A stretch of DNA of 64,000 nt from Gerris lacustris (taxonomy: Eukaryota > Arthropoda > Insecta > Hemiptera > Gerridae), in the NCBI GenBank assembly GCA_951217055.1, contig OX578280.1, positions 32,245,128 to 32,309,127 of the forward strand, read 5' to 3'. The translations under genes were made by a program, and so were the position numbers. Below the pieces are notes generated by a model, which saw only the letters and a program-made list of their open reading frames with translations, searched no databases and had not been told where the DNA came from. Positions 22,345-33,919 of this stretch are shown here, in pieces. Numbering within the stretch: position 1 is the stretch's first letter; every line of letters begins with the position of its first letter.

Positions 22345-24254
22345 CCAAATTATTCAACATTTATTTCCCCAAAAGGTTTTGGCCTTAGAACCCTAATTTT
22401 TTGCATAGCGTCATTTATTACTGCTTTCTACATGACAAAAAATTAAGAACCCTGTAGGTGCGCCAAAAAGAATTTTATGGGCATATACAAATTTCAAAAT
22501 TATGGGGGGGGGCCCGGAAATTTTTTTTTCCGGAAAATTCTTTCATAATCCCTTTTGTGGTGTCAAACAACGGGTGTATACCGAATTTGGTGAAAATCGG
22601 ACCACCTTCCCAAAATTTGTCGAAATTTCCCTGATTTTGCCGTTCTCGATTTCGGGAAATTTTTTGGTCGACAACCATATACGTGTTATACATGGTTGGA
22701 AAGATCTTTTTTTTTCAGTGGGGGGTCCTACTCTTGAAAATTTTTTTCCCCGACCAATACTTTCCGAGATAATGGCGTTCAAACATTTGAACTTTTTGGC
22801 GGGAAACCATGTTTTTCGGGCTTTTCTCGGAAAATATTGGTCGGGAAGATAAAAATTCGAGAGCATCTCCCCTATTAAAAAAAAATTAGCTTTCCAACCA
22901 TGTATAACACGTATGGGGTCGTCGACCAAAAAAAAAAAAATTTTTTTCCCCCAAAATGAAGCTAGGCTAGGACCCGTGATTATTTTAGCGAAAATCGAAA
23001 GTCGCCCGATCGGGTCGACATATATATCATTTTAAAGGTTCTTGCAAGGCGATCAAGAAAAACTATAATTTTACCCTTAAAAAGCAATTTGGGGAAATTT
23101 AAGAGGCAAAGAACGGGTGAAAATTGGGATTTTAGTACGTAATTCAATTTCAATCTCTCGTAGTGGGCGTACTATAAGTCCGACCGCCTTGTGCCATATA
23201 TGGGCTTAAAGGTCCATTCGCGGGCTACAAAAAAGGCCAATAGAGTTTTTCTCCACGGGATACAGGGAAAAAGGTGAGCCATTCCGAACCTCGAAAAAGT
23301 GTGGATTTATTAATATTACACTGAACCCCAGAATATTCAACATTTTTTTTCTCAAAAAGTTTTAGCCTTAGAACCCTAATTTTTTGCATAGCGTCATTTA
23401 TTACGGCTTTCTACATGACAAAAAATTAAGAACCACGTAAAGGCGTCCAAACGAATTTTATGGGCATATACAAATTTCAAAATTATGGGGGGGGGGCCCG
23501 GAAATTTTTTTTTCCGGAAAATTCGTTCATAATCCTTTTTGTGGCGTCAAACAACGGGTGTATACCGAATTTGGTGAAAATCGGACCACCTTCCAAAAAT
23601 TTGTCGAAATTTCCCTGATTTTGCCGTTCTCGATTTCGGGAAATTTTTTGGTCGACAACCATATACGTGTTATACATGGTTGGAAAGATCTTTTTTTTTC
23701 AGGGGGGGGTCCTACTCTTGAAAATTTTTTTCCCCGACCAATACTTTCCGAGATAATGGCGTTCAAACATTTGAACTTTTTGGCGGGAAACCATGTTTTT
23801 TGGGCTTATCTCGGAAAATATTGGTCGCGAAGAAAAAAGTTCGAGAGTTTCTCCCCTATTAAAAAAAAATTAGCTTTCCAACCATGTATAACACATGTGG
23901 GGTCGTCGACCAAAAAAAAAAAAATTTTTTTTTCCCCAAAATGAAGCTAGGCTAGGACCCGTGATTATTTTAGCGAAAATCGAAAGTGGCCCGATCGGGT
24001 CGATATATATATCATTTTAAAGGTTTTGGCAAGGCGATCAAGAAAAACTATAATTTTACCCTTAGAAAGCAATTTGGGGAAATTTAAGAGGCAAAGAACG
24101 GGTGAAAATTGGGATTTTAGTACGTAATTCAATTTCAATCTCTCGTAGTGGGCGTACTATAAGTCCGACCGCCTTGTGCCATATATGGGCTTAAAGGTCC
24201 ATTTGCGGGCTACAAAAAAGACTCATAGAGTTTTTCTCCACGGCATACAGGGAA
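22345..24254. repeat. 983-bp modules x2, cassette 5
   Basis: Inverted repeats at 22,665-22,928 and 23,649-23,912. The right arm of the first has 'acacgtatgg' in place of 'acacatgtgg'. Confidence 0.9.
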
Positions 24255-26150
24255 AACGCTATGGCGATTTGTAGAATTTCAAAAAAGCCCTTAAAAAGAT
24301 ATTCGGGCCCCCCCACTGCGCCCAAGCACGGGTGAAAATAAAATCGAAGAAGATTTCGGAAAAGCACCGCGAAATAAAGATGCCCACAAAAAATCAACCC
24401 GATATTCGCATTATAGAGGGAGCTACGGCGGTTTAAAGTCGAAAAATGCGGTATAGAAGCTAGCGTCAAAAAATAAGTAATTTTCGAAATTTCGTAATTT
24501 TTTTTCTCGAAAACTATAAGTCGTAGGGACCTGATTTTTTGTATAGCGTTATTTATTACATATGTCTACACGTAAAAAAATCGAGGGCCCCATAATATAA
24601 ATAGGGAAAATTTTATGGGCAGACGAAAATTTCAAAAATTCGGGGGGGGCCCCAAAATCGAAATTTCAAAAAACGAAGGGCTCGGTCAGAAATCCGGGAC
24701 CTAACCTGAAAAGGTGCAATAGGTCCCAATTCCCCACTTTTAAAACCCTAGGAGGAGATACAACATTTACGCGAAAATTACCACATCCGGTTTTGGGCGA
24801 AAAATGTTTCGTCCCCCTCCCCACGGCGCCCGGAAACCGGCGAAAAAAAAGCGAAAGAGGTTTCGGGTAGACGACAGATGGGGTCAGACGCCCAAAAAGT
24901 TTCGATCGCCTAAGCGCATTTTAAGGGGGGCTACGGGGGCCCCGAAGTGAAAAAAAAAAAAGTACGAAATTCAGATTTTTTTTACATTTCCCCCTCCAGG
25001 AGGAGAACCGTCGGAGTCAAGAAAACAAAAAAACCGGTTCTCGTAGACAACTATGCGATGAAACTACCCTGCGAGTCCCGTCGGGAAATTCTCAAGTTAA
25101 AGAGGGGGGTGCAGAGTTTGAAGTCGGCAAGGTCGGTTTTTCGACAAAAATCTCTCGAAATTTCGGTTTTCGCCCCCCCACGGGAAAAATATCGTGAGCT
25201 AAGAAAAAAGAAAGACGGTTTCTCGTAGTCCACTATGTGCCGGAACTACCCTGCGAGTCCCGTCGGGAAATTCCCAAGTTGAAGACAAAGCCCCCGCACA
25301 TTAAGTGGGGAGGGTCGGCCCCAAAAACACGTAAATCGGCCCGTCGGCGGTACGCGGTCCGCCCCCGCCGCCGCCCCCCGCCTCCGACCGCCTTCGTAAT
25401 TTTTTTCGTATAACCTACCGGGGAAACCTACCGGACGCCCTTCAAACGGTATTTCCCCGACTTTTACTCGCTGAGAAAAAAAATGACGAAATTTTTTTTT
25501 TCGCATTTTCCGTTCTGCGGTAAAACGGGGGGAGTTCCCGACGCCAAACGGAAAGTAGGGAAAATCCGCGGGTGGTATTTTCTTACTCGTGGGACTCTCC
25601 CCTAAAATGTATCAGGTGGAAAAAAATTCGGCGCGCGCGGTTGCCGCGCCGCGATTTTTCGAATTTTTTTTTTCCCCCCGAAAAACGGTTTTTTCCGCAT
25701 AACTCGAAAACGGGTGACCGCAGCGGTCCGACCCAAAGGACCTTTTTTGTAGGCAACCGAATTTAGGAAAAAATAGTTTTTTGTTTTTTTTTTAAAGTGC
25801 ACAGGGAAAAAGATACGGGCGTCCGAAAAAGACCCCAAAATCGGGTGTTTTCGAATTTTAGCGCCCCCCCTGTTGGTAGGGGGGGAAAAAGTTTCCTCTG
25901 AAAGTCGTTCCCCTCGACGCCCCCCACGACGCCAAGATGTCGAAATATTTTTTTTCCCGTTACCGCGCCCCCCAGGAGGTGCCGGGAAAACGGGGTATTC
26001 CGCCGGGAATAACCGGGAAACGGTTAGTCGGAGGGCGTTCTAAGTGCGCCCAGGACGTTTTCTCACCGGAAGGACCCTACGTGCCGACCCTCACCCCCCT
26101 ACCCCCCCCGGGGGGGAAAATAGCCTTCCTGAAATAGTATTATCAAATAA
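24255..26150. repeat. Family A tail, cassette 5
   Basis: Two subrepeats (near 25,066 and 25,247). The GC-rich end (25,860-26,120) is of the 'tgttggtagggggg' subtype, as in cassettes 1 and 5b. Confidence 0.87.
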
Positions 26151-26160
26151 GAACCCCGTA
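26132..26160. other. Deleted cassette boundary (junction 26,150/26,151)
   Basis: The tail end 'aatagtattatcaaataa' is followed directly by 'gaaccccgta' from the interior of a module. The GC hairpin, minisatellite and head flank expected here are missing. Confidence 0.85.
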
Positions 26161-26969
26161 AAGGCGTCCAAACGAATTTTATGGGCATATAAAAATTTAA
26201 AAATTATGGGGGGGGCCCCGAAAATTTTTTTTCGGGAAAATTCTTTCATAAACCTTTTTGTGGTGTCGAACAACGGGTGTATACCGAATTTGGTGAGAAT
26301 CGGACCACCATGCAAATTTGAGTCGAAATTTCCCTGATTTTGCGGTTCTCGATTTCGGGAAATTTTTTGGTCGACAACCATATACGTGTTATACATGGTT
26401 GGAAAGATCTTTTTTTTTCAAGGAAGGTCATAGTCTCGAAATTTTTCCCCGACTAATACTTTCCGAGATAATGGCGATCAAAGTTTAAACTTTTTTGGCG
26501 GGAAACCATGTTTTTCGGGCTTTTCTCGGAAAATATTGGTCGGGAAGAAAAAAATTCAAGAGTATCTCCCCTATTAAAAAAAAATTAGCTTTCCAACCAT
26601 GTATAACACTTATGGGGTCGTCGACCAAAAAAAAAAAAAAATTTTTTTCGTAAAAAAATTACACCCGTATACCTGTCGTTTTTTAGGAGCAAATCGAAAG
26701 TCGCCCGATCGGGTCGATATATATATCATTTTAAAGGTTTTGGCATGGCGATCAAGAAAAACTATAATTTTACCCTTAGAAAGCAATTTGGGGAAATTTA
26801 AGGGGCTAAGAACGGGTGAAAATTGGGTTTTTAGTACGTAATTCAATTTCAATCTCTCGTAGTGGGCGTACTTTAGGTCCGACCGCGTCGTGTCTTATAT
26901 GGGCATAAAGGTCTGTTTGCGGGCTACAAAAAAGGCCAATAGAGTTTTTCTCCACAGGATACGGGGAAA
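26151..26969. repeat. Aberrant 983-bp module, cassette 5b
   Basis: The inverted repeat at 26,368-26,627 keeps its outer arms, but the interior is changed: 'aaggaaggtcatagtctcg' replaces the usual G-run segment, and the centre reads atcaaagtttaaac. After the right arm, about 45 bp (26,648-26,690) match no other module. The string 'aatcgaaagtcgcccgatcg' then resumes the standard sequence. Confidence 0.85.
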
Positions 26970-28852
26970 ACGCTATGCCGATTTATAGAATTTCGAAAAA
27001 AGCCCTTAAAAAGATATTCGGGCCCCCCCACTGCGTCCGGGCACCGGTGAAAATAAAATCGAAGATGGTTTCGGTAAAGCACCGTGAATTGAAGACGCCC
27101 ACCGAAAATCAACCCGATATTCGCATTATAGAGGGAGCTACGGTGGTTTAAAGTCGAAAAAAGCTGTATAAATGGTAGCGTCAAAAAAGACGAAAATTTC
27201 GAAATTTTGTCATTTTTTTTCTCGAAAACTATAAGTCGTAGGACCCTGATTTTTTGTATAGCGTTATTCCTTACAGATGTCTATATTTAAAAAAATCAAG
27301 GGCCCCATAAAATATATAGGGGGAATTTTATGGGCAGACGAAAATTTCAAAAATTCGGGGGGGGCCCCAAAATCGAAATTTCAAAAAACGAAGGGGCTGG
27401 TCAGAGATCCGAGAGCAAACCTGAAAAGGTGCAATCGGTCCCGATTCCCCACTTTTAAAACCCTAGGAGGAGATACAACATTTACGCGAAATTTTCCCAC
27501 TTCCGGTTTGGGCGAAAAACTATTTGAACCCCTCCCTACGGCGCCCGGAAACCGGCGAAAAAAAACCGAAAGAGGTTTCGTGTAGAGGACAGATGGGGTC
27601 AGACGCCCAATAAGTTTCGTTCGCCTAAGCGCATTTTAAGGGGGGCTACTGGGGCCCCAAAGTTAAAAAAAGCGGGGAACGAAATTCCGATTTTTTTTAC
27701 ATTTCCCCCTCCAGGAAGAGAACCGTTTGCGGTGAAAAAAAAAATCGACCTGATCCTTTCAGTGGACCGTTCACCGGAAATACCCTGCGAGTCCCGTCGG
27801 GAAATTCCCGATTTGAAGAGGGGAGCGGCGATTTTGAATTTGCCAAAGTCGTGTTTTTCGGCCGAAATCGACCCAAATTTGGGGTTTTCGCCCCCCCACG
27901 GGAAAAATGTCGATAGCTAAGAAAAAAGGAAGACGGTTTCCCGTAGACGACTATGTGCCGAAACTACCCTGCGAGTCCCGTCCGGATATTCCCAAGTTGA
28001 AGACAAAGCCCCCGCACATTAAGTGGGGAGGGTCGGTCCTAAAAACGCGAAAATCGGCCCTTCGGGAGTACGCGGTCCGCCCCCGCCGCCGCCCCCCGCC
28101 TCCGACCGCCTTCGGAATTTTTTTCGTATAACCTACCGGGGAAACCTACCGGACGCCCTTCAAACGGTATTTCCCCTACACATACTCGCTGAGAAAAAAA
28201 ATGACGAAATTTTTTTTTTCGCATTTTCCGTTCTGCGGTAAAACGGGGGGAGTTCCCGACGCCAAACGGAAAGTAGGGAAAATCCCGGGGGGGTATTTTC
28301 TCAACCGTCGGACTCCCCCCTAAAATGTATCAGGTGGAAAAAAATTCGGCGCGCGCCGTTGCCGCGCCGCGATTTTTCGAAATTTTTTTTTCCCCCCGGA
28401 AAACGGTTTTTTCCGCATAACTCGAAAACGGCGGACCGCAGCGGTCCGGTCCAAAGGACCTTTTTTGTAGAGCACTCGATTTAGGAAAAAATAGTTTTTT
28501 GTTTTTTTTTTAAAATGAACAGGGAAAAAGATACACGCGTCCGAAAAAGGCCCCAAAATCGGGTGTTTTCGATTTTTAGCGCCCCCCCCGTGCGTCGGGG
28601 GGGAAAAAGTTTCGAGTAAAAGTCGTCGCCCCGAGGGCGCCCCACGACGCCCGGGGGTCGGTATATTTTTTTTCCCGTTCCCGCGCCCCCCCGGAGCCGC
28701 CGGGAAAACGGGGTATTCCGCCGGGAATAACCGGGAAACGGTCAGTCGCAGGGCGTTGTAAGTCCGCCCAGGACGTTTTCTCACCGGAAGGACCCTACGT
28801 ACCGACCCTCACCCCCCTACCCCCCCCGGGGGGGAAAATAGCCTTCCTGAAA
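26970..28852. repeat. Family A tail, cassette 5b
   Basis: Two subrepeats (near 27,781 and 27,966). At 27,660-27,680 the usual 'gaagtgaaaaaaaaaaaag' is changed to 'aaagttaaaaaaagcgggg'. The tail ends in the tattatcaaataa variant. Confidence 0.87.
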
Positions 28853-28911
28853 TAGTATTATCAAATAAACTAGCTGGTCCCGTGGCCGCCGCAAGCGGCG
28901 GCCAACGGGAC
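28853..28911. other. Cassette boundary A6 (TA palindrome replaced)
   Basis: The TA palindrome is replaced by tagtattatcaaataaacta, which is not palindromic and matches the string at the deletion junction near 26,140. The ctag and the GC hairpin (28,877-28,911) are unchanged. Confidence 0.88.
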
Positions 28912-28924
28912 GCAGCTAGCGGTC

Positions 28925-29134
28925 AGCGCCGGTATAGTGTTGGCGCCCGTATAGTGTTGGCGCCGGTATAGTGTTGGCGCCGGTATAGTGTTGGCGCCGG
29001 TATAGTGTCGGCGCTGGTACAGTGTTGGCGCCGGTACAGTGTTGGCGCCGGTACGGTGTCGGCGCCGGTGTAGTGTCGGCGCCGGTATAGTGTCGGCGCC
29101 GGTATAGTGTCGGCGCCCGTACGGAGTCGGCGCT
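28925..29134. repeat. 17-bp minisatellite, cassette 6
   Basis: 210 bp. It has 'gtcggcgctgg' near 29,005, shared with cassette 8, and 'tacggtgtcgg' near 29,050, shared with cassette 5. Confidence 0.93.
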
Positions 29135-29486
29135 CGACAGGTCGGGTTCGGTGAAAATCGAAAGTCCCCCGATCGGGTCGATATACATATCGTTTCAAAG
29201 GTTTCGGCACGGCGGTCGAGAAGAACCGTAGTTTTACCCGGATAAAGCCGTCTGGGGAAATTTTAAAGGCTGAAAACGGGTGAAAGTCGGGTTTTTAGTG
29301 CGCAGTTCAATTTCAATCTCCCGTAGCGGGCGTACTTGAGGTCCGACCGCCTCGTGTCATATACGGGCTTAAAGGTCTATTTGCGGGCTACAAAAAAGTC
29401 CCGTAGCGTTTATCTCCACGGGTTACGGGGACAAAGATATGCCACTTTGAAGAGCGGAAAAAGGCGGATTAATTAATTTTAGACTG

Positions 29487-31398
29487 AACCCCAAATTATT
29501 CAACATTTATTTCCCCAAAAAGTTTTAGCCTTAGGACCCTAATTTTTTGCATAGCGTCATTTATTACGGCTTTCTACATGACAAAAAATTAAGAACCCCG
29601 TAAAGGCGTCCAAACGAATTTTACGGGCATATACAAATTTCAAAATTATAGGGGGGGGCCCGGAAATTTTTTTTTCCGGGAAATTCTTTCATAATCCTTT
29701 TTGTGGTGTCGAACAACGGGTGTATACCGAATTTGGTGAAAATCGGACCACCTTCCAAAAATTTGTCGAAATTTCCCTGAATTTGCCGTTCTCGATTTCG
29801 GGAAATTTTTTGGTCGACAACCATATACGTGTTATACATGGTAGGAAAGATCTTTTTTTTTCAGGGGGGGTCCTACTCTTGAAAATTTTTTTCCCCGACC
29901 AATACTTTCCGAGATAATGGCGTTCAAACATTTGAACTTTTTGGCGGGAAACCATGTTTTTTGGGCTTATCTCAGAAAATATTGGTCGGGAAGATAAAAA
30001 TTCAAGAGCATCTCCCCTATTACAAAAAAATTAGCTTTCCAACCATGTATAACACATATGGGGTCGTCGACCAAAAAAAAAAAAATTTTTTTTCCCCCAA
30101 AATGAAGCTAGGCTAGGACCCGTGATTATTTTAGCGAAAATCGAAAGTCGCCCGATCGGGTCGACATATATATCATTTTAAAGGTTTTGGCAAGGCGATC
30201 AAGAAAAACTATAATTTTACCCTTAAAAAGCAATTTGGGGAAATTTAAGAGGCTAAGAACGGGTGAAAATTGGGTTTTTAGTACGAAATTCAATTTCAAT
30301 GTCTCGTAGTGGGCGTACTTTAGGTCCGACCTCGTCGTGTCATATATGGGCGTAAAGGCCTATTCGCGGGCTACAAAAAAGGCCAATAGAGTTTTTCTCC
30401 ACGGGATACAGGGAAAAAGGTGAGCCATTCCGAACCTCGAAAAAGTGTGGATTTATTAATATTACACTGAACCCCAAATAATTCAACATTTTTTTTCCCA
30501 AAAAGTTTTAGCCTTAGAACCCTAATTTTTTGCATAGCGTCATTTATTACGGCTTTCTACATGACAAAAAATTAAGAACCCCGTAAAGGCGTCCAAACGA
30601 ATTTTATGGGCATATACAAATTTCAAAATTATGGGGGGGGGCCCGGAAAATTTTTTTTCCGGAAAATTCGTTCATAATCCTTTTTGTGGCGTCAAACAAC
30701 GGGTGTATACCGAATTTGGTGAGAATCGGACCACCATGCAAATTTGAGTCGAAATTTCCCTGATTTTGCGGTTCTCGATTTCGGGAAATTTTTTGGTCGA
30801 CAACCATATACGTGTTATACATGGTTGGAAAGATCTTTTTTTTTCAGTGGGGGGTCCTACTCTTGAAAATTTTTTTCCCCGACCAATACTTTCCGAGATA
30901 ATGGCGTTCAAACATTTGAACTTTTTGGCGGGAAACCATGTTTTTCGGGCTTTTCTCGGAAAATATTGGTCGCGAAGAAAAAAGTTCGAGAGTGTCTCCC
31001 CTATTAAAAAAAAATTAGCTTTCCAACCATGTATAACACATGTGGGGTCGTCGGCCAAAAAAAAAAAATTTTTTTTTCCCCCAAAATGAACCTAGGCTAG
31101 GACCCGTGATTATTTTAGCGAAAATCGAAAGTCGCCCGATCGGGTCGACATATATATCATTTTAAAGGTTTTGGCAAGGCGATTAAGAAAAACTATAATT
31201 TTACCCTTAAAAAGCAATTTGGGGAAATTTAAGAGGCTAAGAACGGGTGAAAATTGGGTTTTTAGTACGTAATTAAATTTCAATCTCTCGTAGTGGGCGT
31301 ACCATTGGTCCGACCGCCTCGTGTCATATATAGGCTTAAAGGTCTATTTGCGGGCTACAAAAAAGGCAATTAGAGTTTTTCTCCACGGGATACAGGGA
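29487..31398. repeat. 983-bp modules x2, cassette 6
   Basis: Inverted repeats at 29,811-30,073 and 30,794-31,057. The second module is of the 'ccatgcaaatttgagtcg' subtype, and its right arm ends in tcggcca. Confidence 0.9.
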
Positions 31399-33281
31399 AA
31401 ATGTTATTCCGATTTGTAGAATTTCGAAAAAGCCCTTAAAAAGATATTCGGCCCCCCCCACTGCGCCCGGGCACCGGTGAAAATAAAATCGAAGAAGATT
31501 TCGGAAAAGCACCGTAAAATAAAGATGCCCACCAAAAATCAACCCGATATTCGCATTATAGAGGGAGCTACGGTGGTTTAAAGTCGAAAAAAACGGTATA
31601 AATGGTAGCGACAAAAAAGACGAAAATTTCGAAATTTCGTCATTTTTTTTCTCGACAACTATAAGTCGTAGGACGCTAATTTTTTGTATAGCGTTATTTA
31701 TTACATGTGTCTACACGTTAAAAAATCAAGGGCCCCATAAAATAAATAGGGGAAATTTTATGGGCAGACGAAAATTTCAAAAATTCGGGGGGGGCCCCAA
31801 AATCGAAATTTCAAAAAACGAAGGGCTCGGTCAGAAATCCGGGACCTAACCTGAAAAGGTGCATTTGGTCCCAATTCACCACTTTTAAAACCCTAGGAGG
31901 AGATACAACATTTACGCGAAAATTACCACATCCGGTTTTGGGCGAAAAACGATTCGTCCCCCTCCCCACGGCGCCCGGAAACCGGCGAAAAAAAACCGAA
32001 AGAGGTTTCGTGTACAGGACAGATAGGGTCAGACGCCCCATAAGTTTCGTTCGCCTCATCGCATTTTAAGGGGGGCTACGGGGGCCCCGAAGTGAGAAAA
32101 AAAAAAGTACGAAATTCCGATTTTTTTTACATTTCCCCCTCCAGGAAGAGAACCGTTTGGGTGAAAAGAAAAATCGACCTGATCCTTTTAGAGGACCGTA
32201 TACCCGAAATACCCTGCGAGTCCTGTCCGGATATCCCCAACTGGAAAAAAAGCCCCCGTACCTAAAGTGGGCAGGGTCGTGGTTTTCGGCCGAAATCGAC
32301 CCAAAATGGGGGTTTTCACCCCCCCAAGAGAAAAATGTAGTTAGCTAAGAAAAAAGAAAGACGGTTTCCCGTAGGCCACTACGTGGTGAAACTACCCTGA
32401 GAGTCCCGTCGGGAAATTCCCAAGTTGAAGAGGGGAGCGGCGATTTTGAAGTTCGCCGGGTCGGCCCCAAAAACGCGAAAATCGGCCCGTCGGCGTTACG
32501 CGGTCCGCCCCCGCCACCGCCCCCCGCCTCCGACCGCCTTCGGAATTTTTTTCCTTGAAGCTATCGGGGAAACCTACCGGACGCCCTTCAAACGGTATTT
32601 CCCCGACTTTTACTCGCGGAGAAAAAAAATGACGAAATTTTTTTTTTTCGCATTTTCCGTTTTGCGGTAAAACGGGGGGTGTTCCCGACGCCAAACGGAA
32701 AGTAGGGAAAATCCGCGGGTGGTATTTTCTCACTCGTGGGACTCCCCCCTAAAATGTATCAGGTGGAAAAAAATTCAGCGTGCGCGGTTGCCGCGCCGCG
32801 ATTTTTTAAAGAAAAATTTTCCCCCCGAAAAACGTTTTTTTCCGCATAACTCGAAAACGGGTGACCGCAGCGGTCCGACCCAAAGGACCTTTTTTGTAGG
32901 GCACTCGATTTAGGAAAAAATAGTTTTTTGTTTTTTTTTTAAAGTCAATAGGGAAAAAGATACACGCGGTCGAAAAAGGCCCCAAAATCGGTTGTTTTCG
33001 AATTTTAGCGCCCCCCCCGTGCGTCGGGGAGAAAAAAGTTTCCAACAAAAGACGTTCCCCCCGGGGGGCCCCACGACGCCCGGGGGTCGGAATATTTTTT
33101 TTCTCTCACCCGCGCCCCCCAGGACCCACCGGGAAAACGGGCATTCCCGACGGGAATATCTCGGAAACGGCTAATCTGAGAGCGGCGAGCTCGATTTTCC
33201 CCATTGTCGGGACCGGACCCGACCCTCCCCCCCCCCTAACTCCCCCCTACCACCCCCAGGGAAAAAAAATCCTTCCTGAAA
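31399..33281. repeat. Family A tail, cassette 6
   Basis: Two subrepeats (near 32,210 and 32,395). The first has the variant 'gagtcctgtccggatatccc', shared with cassette 8. C-rich tract 33,226-33,258. Confidence 0.87.
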
Positions 33282-33335
33282 TAGTATATAATACTAGCTG
33301 GTCCCGTGGCCGCCGCAAGCGGCGGCCAACGGGAC
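33282..33335. other. Cassette boundary A7 (variant palindrome)
   Basis: The TA element is one base shorter, tagtatataatacta. GC hairpin at 33,301-33,335. Confidence 0.88.
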
Positions 33336-33348
33336 GCAGCTAGCGGTC

Positions 33349-33558
33349 AGCGCCGGTATAGTGTTGGCGCCCGTATAGTGTTGGCGCCGGTATAGTGTTG
33401 GCGTCGGTATAGTGTTGGCGCCGGTATAGTGTTGGCGCCGGTACAGTGTTGGCGCCGGTACAGTGTTGGCGCCGGTACAGTGTCGGCGCCGGTGTAGTGT
33501 TGGCGCCGGTATAGTGTCGGCGCCGGTATAGTGTCGGCGCCCGTACGGAGTCGGCGCT
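33349..33558. repeat. 17-bp minisatellite, cassette 7
   Basis: 210 bp. It appears identical to the array of cassette 9. Confidence 0.93.
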
Positions 33559-33919
33559 CGACAGGTCGGGTTCGGTGAAAATCGAAAGTCGCCCGATCGG
33601 GTCGATATACATATCGTTTCAAAGGTTTCGGCACGGCGGTCGAGAAGAACCGTAGTTTTACCCGGATAAAGCCGTTTGGGGAAATTTTGAAGGCAGAAAA
33701 CGGGTGAAAGTCGGGTTTTTAGGGCGCAGTTCAATTTCAATCTCTCGTAGCGGGCGTACTTGAGGTCCGACCGCCTCGTGTCATATACGGGCTTAAAGGT
33801 CTATTTGCGGGCTACAAAAAAGTCCCGTAGCGTTTATCTCCACGGGTTACGGGGACAAAGATATGCCACTTTGAAGAGCGGAAAAAGGCGGATTAATTAA
33901 TTTTAGACTGAACCCCAAA

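Larger units (their letters stand above)
21730..26150. repeat. Family A cassette 5 (two modules, about 4,421 bp)
   Basis: A regular two-module cassette up to its end. There the tail reads 'cctgaaatagtattatcaaa' instead of the usual TA palindrome and runs straight into module sequence, with no hairpin or minisatellite. The tail terminus (26,090-26,150) belongs to the same subtype as that of the next cassette (28,800-28,870). Confidence 0.87.
26151..28874. repeat. Family A cassette 5b (front deleted, one aberrant module)
   Basis: This cassette lacks the hairpin, minisatellite, head flank and the first part of its module. It starts at 'gaaccccgtaaaggcgtcc', a point normally more than 600 bp inside a cassette. 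The single module is divergent, with replaced segments at about 26,420-26,460 and 26,648-26,690. The tail from 26,970 is complete. I read it as an internal deletion product, probably joined at the short shared string 'aataag/attaag'. Confidence 0.85.
28875..33298. repeat. Family A cassette 6 (two modules, 4,424 bp)
   Basis: A regular two-module cassette. Its right arm at 31,050-31,057 reads tcggcca instead of tcgacca. Its tail aligns with that of cassette 8 at an offset of about 9,833 bp with scattered differences. Cassettes 6+7 therefore form a larger duplicated pair with cassettes 8+9. Confidence 0.88.
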
